From: Methanococcoides sp. AM1
Lineage (GTDB): Archaea > Halobacteriota > Methanosarcinia > Methanosarcinales > Methanosarcinaceae
NCBI RefSeq assembly: GCF_900774055.1
Contig: NZ_CAAGSW010000005.1
Span: 124,001-188,000, forward strand
DNA: 64,000 nucleotides
Direction: 5' to 3'
Shown here: piece by piece, positions 62,287 through 64,000 of the stretch
How the letters are laid out: each line of letters starts with the position of its first letter
Position numbering within the stretch: position 1 is the stretch's first letter
Translations under genes and position numbers: made by a program
Notes under the pieces: model-generated
What the model was told of the DNA's origin: nothing
Seen by the model: only the letters and a program-made list of their open reading frames with translations
The model's database searches: none

Positions 62287-63126
62287 ATGTACACCATCAG
62301 GACAGAAGATTTCGACCTGGATTATACGCTTGACTGCGGTCAGGTGTTCCGCTGGGATAAGGACGGAGACTTGTGGACAGGCGTGGTCAACGGTACCGTT
62401 GCCCGCATAAGCCAGAACCCTGATACAGGTGAACTTCTGGTCGATTCATCTCTTGATGAGGAATTCTTTTATCATTACTTCAAGCTCGACGACGACCTGC
62501 CGGCAATTTTCGAGCAAATCAACAAGGACGAGCACATGGATATCGCGATCAATAAATATCGCGGACTACGCCTGATCCGCCAGGATCCCTGGGAATGCCT
62601 GATCTCCTACATGCTTGCCACCGCTTCGAACATCCCGAGGATAAAGAAGAACATATCCATGCTTTCAGCAATGTTCGGAGAAGAACTGGAAGAGGGACTC
62701 TACAGCTTCCCGAAACCAGAAGACCTTGCAGCAACCTGCTGTGATGAACTTTGCGAATGCAAGATGGGATTCAGAACAGCCAGAATAATCAAAGCAGCGA
62801 ATGTTGTTGTCACCGGAGACATTGTCCTTAATGAACTGTTCAGGCTTGAATATCAGGCTGCAAAGAAGGAGCTGATGTCACTGGAGGGTATCGGTGAGAA
62901 GGTCGCAGACTGCATCCTGCTGTTCGCATTCGATAAGATGGAAGGCTTCCCTGTGGATACCCATGTGGAGAAGATCGTCAGAACCTACTACGGCGATGAC
63001 CCGTTCTTTGAAGGCAAAGCCACCAAGACAAAAATAGGAAACTGGGGCAGGCACTATTTCGGGAAGTACTGCGGCTATGCCCAGCAATATCTGTTCTACC
63101 AGAAGCGGCTTGAGGGGCTTATCTAA
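62287..63126 (+). CDS. 8-Oxoguanine DNA glycosylase (Ogg1-like)
   Basis: 279 residues from the ATG at 62287 (a TTG at 62269 is possible). OGG family: N-terminal LDCGQVFRWDKDGD, then QDPWECLISYMLATASNIPR, and the helix-hairpin-helix LMSLEGIGEKVADCILLF (about 200-217) with catalytic Lys in EKVADC and Asp in FPVDTHVEK. Removes oxidised guanine and cuts the strand. It lies 38 bases after iorB with weak start signals, so it may be carried on that transcript. Confidence 0.92.
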   Translation: MYTIRTEDFDLDYTLDCGQVFRWDKDGDLWTGVVNGTVARISQNPDTGELLVDSSLDEEFFYHYFKLDDDLPAIFEQINKDEHMDIAINKYRGLRLIRQDPWECLISYMLATASNIPRIKKNISMLSAMFGEELEEGLYSFPKPEDLAATCCDELCECKMGFRTARIIKAANVVVTGDIVLNELFRLEYQAAKKELMSLEGIGEKVADCILLFAFDKMEGFPVDTHVEKIVRTYYGDDPFFEGKATKTKIGNWGRHYFGKYCGYAQQYLFYQKRLEGLI

Positions 63127-63694
63127 TTCTACTCAGCATATCATTCCACGCTGTTCAAATACTTTGGTTAAAAAATATCCCAATTCTTAAGGCTTGGTGT
63201 ACTATTCTAAACAAAAACGAGAAGGTACGAATGCCTCCTCCTGTATAACAAGTCGGGGATATATACAAAGAAAAATATGGCAACGGGGTTTTGTATGTAT
63301 AACACACGACCACAATTCAAACATCTGAGAAAAAACCGAACTCCCAATATTTACTGCTGACATGAACTGAAGTTAAATAATTAAAAAGTGAATTATTAAT
63401 TAATTTCTAGAATACTTGGTTTGCATACCATCAAGATTTAACTAAAGGATAAGCTTGATATCTTTATTCTTTTCTTTTTTATAAAAAAACCAAGAGCAAT
63501 AAAAACAATTTCTGATACGATTCTTGTACGAAAATTAAAGATTTATGTAGAAATTGATAATGAAATGAAGAAAACAATAGCAATAGGAAGAATTTCTTGT
63601 ATGAGCTTTATACGAAAGATAAAGAAAATGATAGAAAATGAAACAAGGTATTCTAAGTAATAATATTTATATATTGGTAATTAAAGCCTTACTT
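63127..63694. other. AT-rich gap before the last gene
   Basis: 568 bases with no gene I can support. Near-repeats TTCTTGTACGAAAATTAAAG (63521-63540) and TTCTTGTATGAGC then TTATACGAAAGATAAAG (63595-63622) share a motif around TGTACGAAA/TATACGAAA and could be protein-binding sites. TTTATATATT (about 63666-63675) is a good TATA box about 25 bases before the ATG at 63695. Confidence 0.45.
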
Positions 63695-64000
63695 ATGCCC
63701 GTTTGGTTAAAGACTTTACTCAAAAGCTTGGATGATAACCTGGATGAAAAGACAAAAATTACAATCATGAAGGCATGTGGTGAAAATTGTCCATTCACTC
63801 ACCTCACAGATGAACGATTGTTAGCAATCAAGGATGCTTCCAATGATGAACATGATTTTTTGGAAAAGTTGTCTCAACAATGGCGAGTCAAAATAGAGGG
63901 TAATGATGTCTATGTTGTCTTTGACAAATGTTATTGCCCTCTTGTCAACGAGAATATTGATGATGCTTCAGCAACTCTCTGTTATTGTACTCTGGGAAAT
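63695..64000 (+). CDS. Partial Cys-rich protein, cut by the window end
   Basis: Open from the ATG at 63695 to the last base (102 codons, no stop). It reads MPVWLKTLLKSLDDNLDEKT, then KACGENCPFTHLTDER, DVYVVFDKCYCPLVNENI and TLCYCTLGN. The Cys pairs CGENC, CYC and CYC suggest metal or Fe-S binding. It looks like a known family of small Cys-rich proteins, but I cannot name it with certainty. The TATA box 25 bases upstream indicates a leaderless mRNA. Confidence 0.7.
   Translation, partial: MPVWLKTLLKSLDDNLDEKTKITIMKACGENCPFTHLTDERLLAIKDASNDEHDFLEKLSQQWRVKIEGNDVYVVFDKCYCPLVNENIDDASATLCYCTLGN

Overview
The window comes from a methanogenic archaeon of the Methanosarcinales, most like Methanococcoides or Methanolobus. 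It carries the complete coenzyme F430 cluster (cfbA, E, D, C, B), two ether-lipid enzymes (glycerol-1-phosphate dehydrogenase and CDP-archaeol synthase), archaeal GatD, PurP and EndA, archaeal type IV pilins, a PGF-pre-PGF surface protein and an Isf-type flavoprotein. All intact genes whose stops I read end in TAA or TGA. The only TAG I met inside a coding frame interrupts a ccmF-like gene, which matters because many relatives decode TAG as pyrrolysine.

Layout. 0.2-7.4 kb: two orphan sensor histidine kinases, then argH-gatD. 7.5-9.4 kb: two type IV pilins, a truncated third pilin and a small DUF5371 protein, all on the minus strand. 9.7-15 kb: purP, two membrane proteins (SpoIIM-like and DUF63), egsA, UPF0179, DUF2150. 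15.3-21.6 kb: cfbAEDCB running by overlap into endA. 21.7-26.5 kb: alaX, a split ccmF on the minus strand, rubrerythrin, carS-pyrE. 26.5-30.6 kb: an AT-rich accessory island bounded by 40-bp imperfect direct repeats. It holds a large membrane protein, a nucleoside-deoxyribosyltransferase-like (DrHyd-like) protein and two small membrane proteins, with gene debris. 30.7-36.5 kb: hcp, cupin, purD-argF, tRNA-Leu(CAG).

36.8-42.8 kb is a mixed region: a 40-residue zinc ribbon, two separate pieces that read like the N- and C-terminal parts of a decayed cas1, a J-domain protein, an Isf flavoprotein, a duplicated coiled-coil membrane protein and a HEPN-like protein. 43-50.6 kb: a DUF134 regulator with a perfect 20-bp palindrome at its start, a radical SAM protein, a beta-helix surface protein flanked by two copies of a DUF2769 gene, gamma carbonic anhydrase, a QueG-like Fe-S protein and an M23-like protein. 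50.7-53.1 kb: a compact minus-strand unit of a YbaY-like lipoprotein, an HTH protein and a membrane HTH protein with two external chagasin-like domains. 53.2-59.6 kb: a FetAB-type exporter, a TfoX-like protein, and a 1015-residue FAD/Fe-S oxidoreductase behind a membrane ferredoxin and its probable regulator. 59.9-64 kb: iorAB, an 8-oxoguanine glycosylase, and the start of a Cys-rich gene cut by the window end.

The best candidates for undescribed biology are the TAG-interrupted ccmF, the repeat-flanked island with the DrHyd-like gene and two membrane proteins sharing a juxtamembrane motif, the chagasin-HTH membrane regulator unit, and the scattered cas1 fragments. No CRISPR array is visible in the window.
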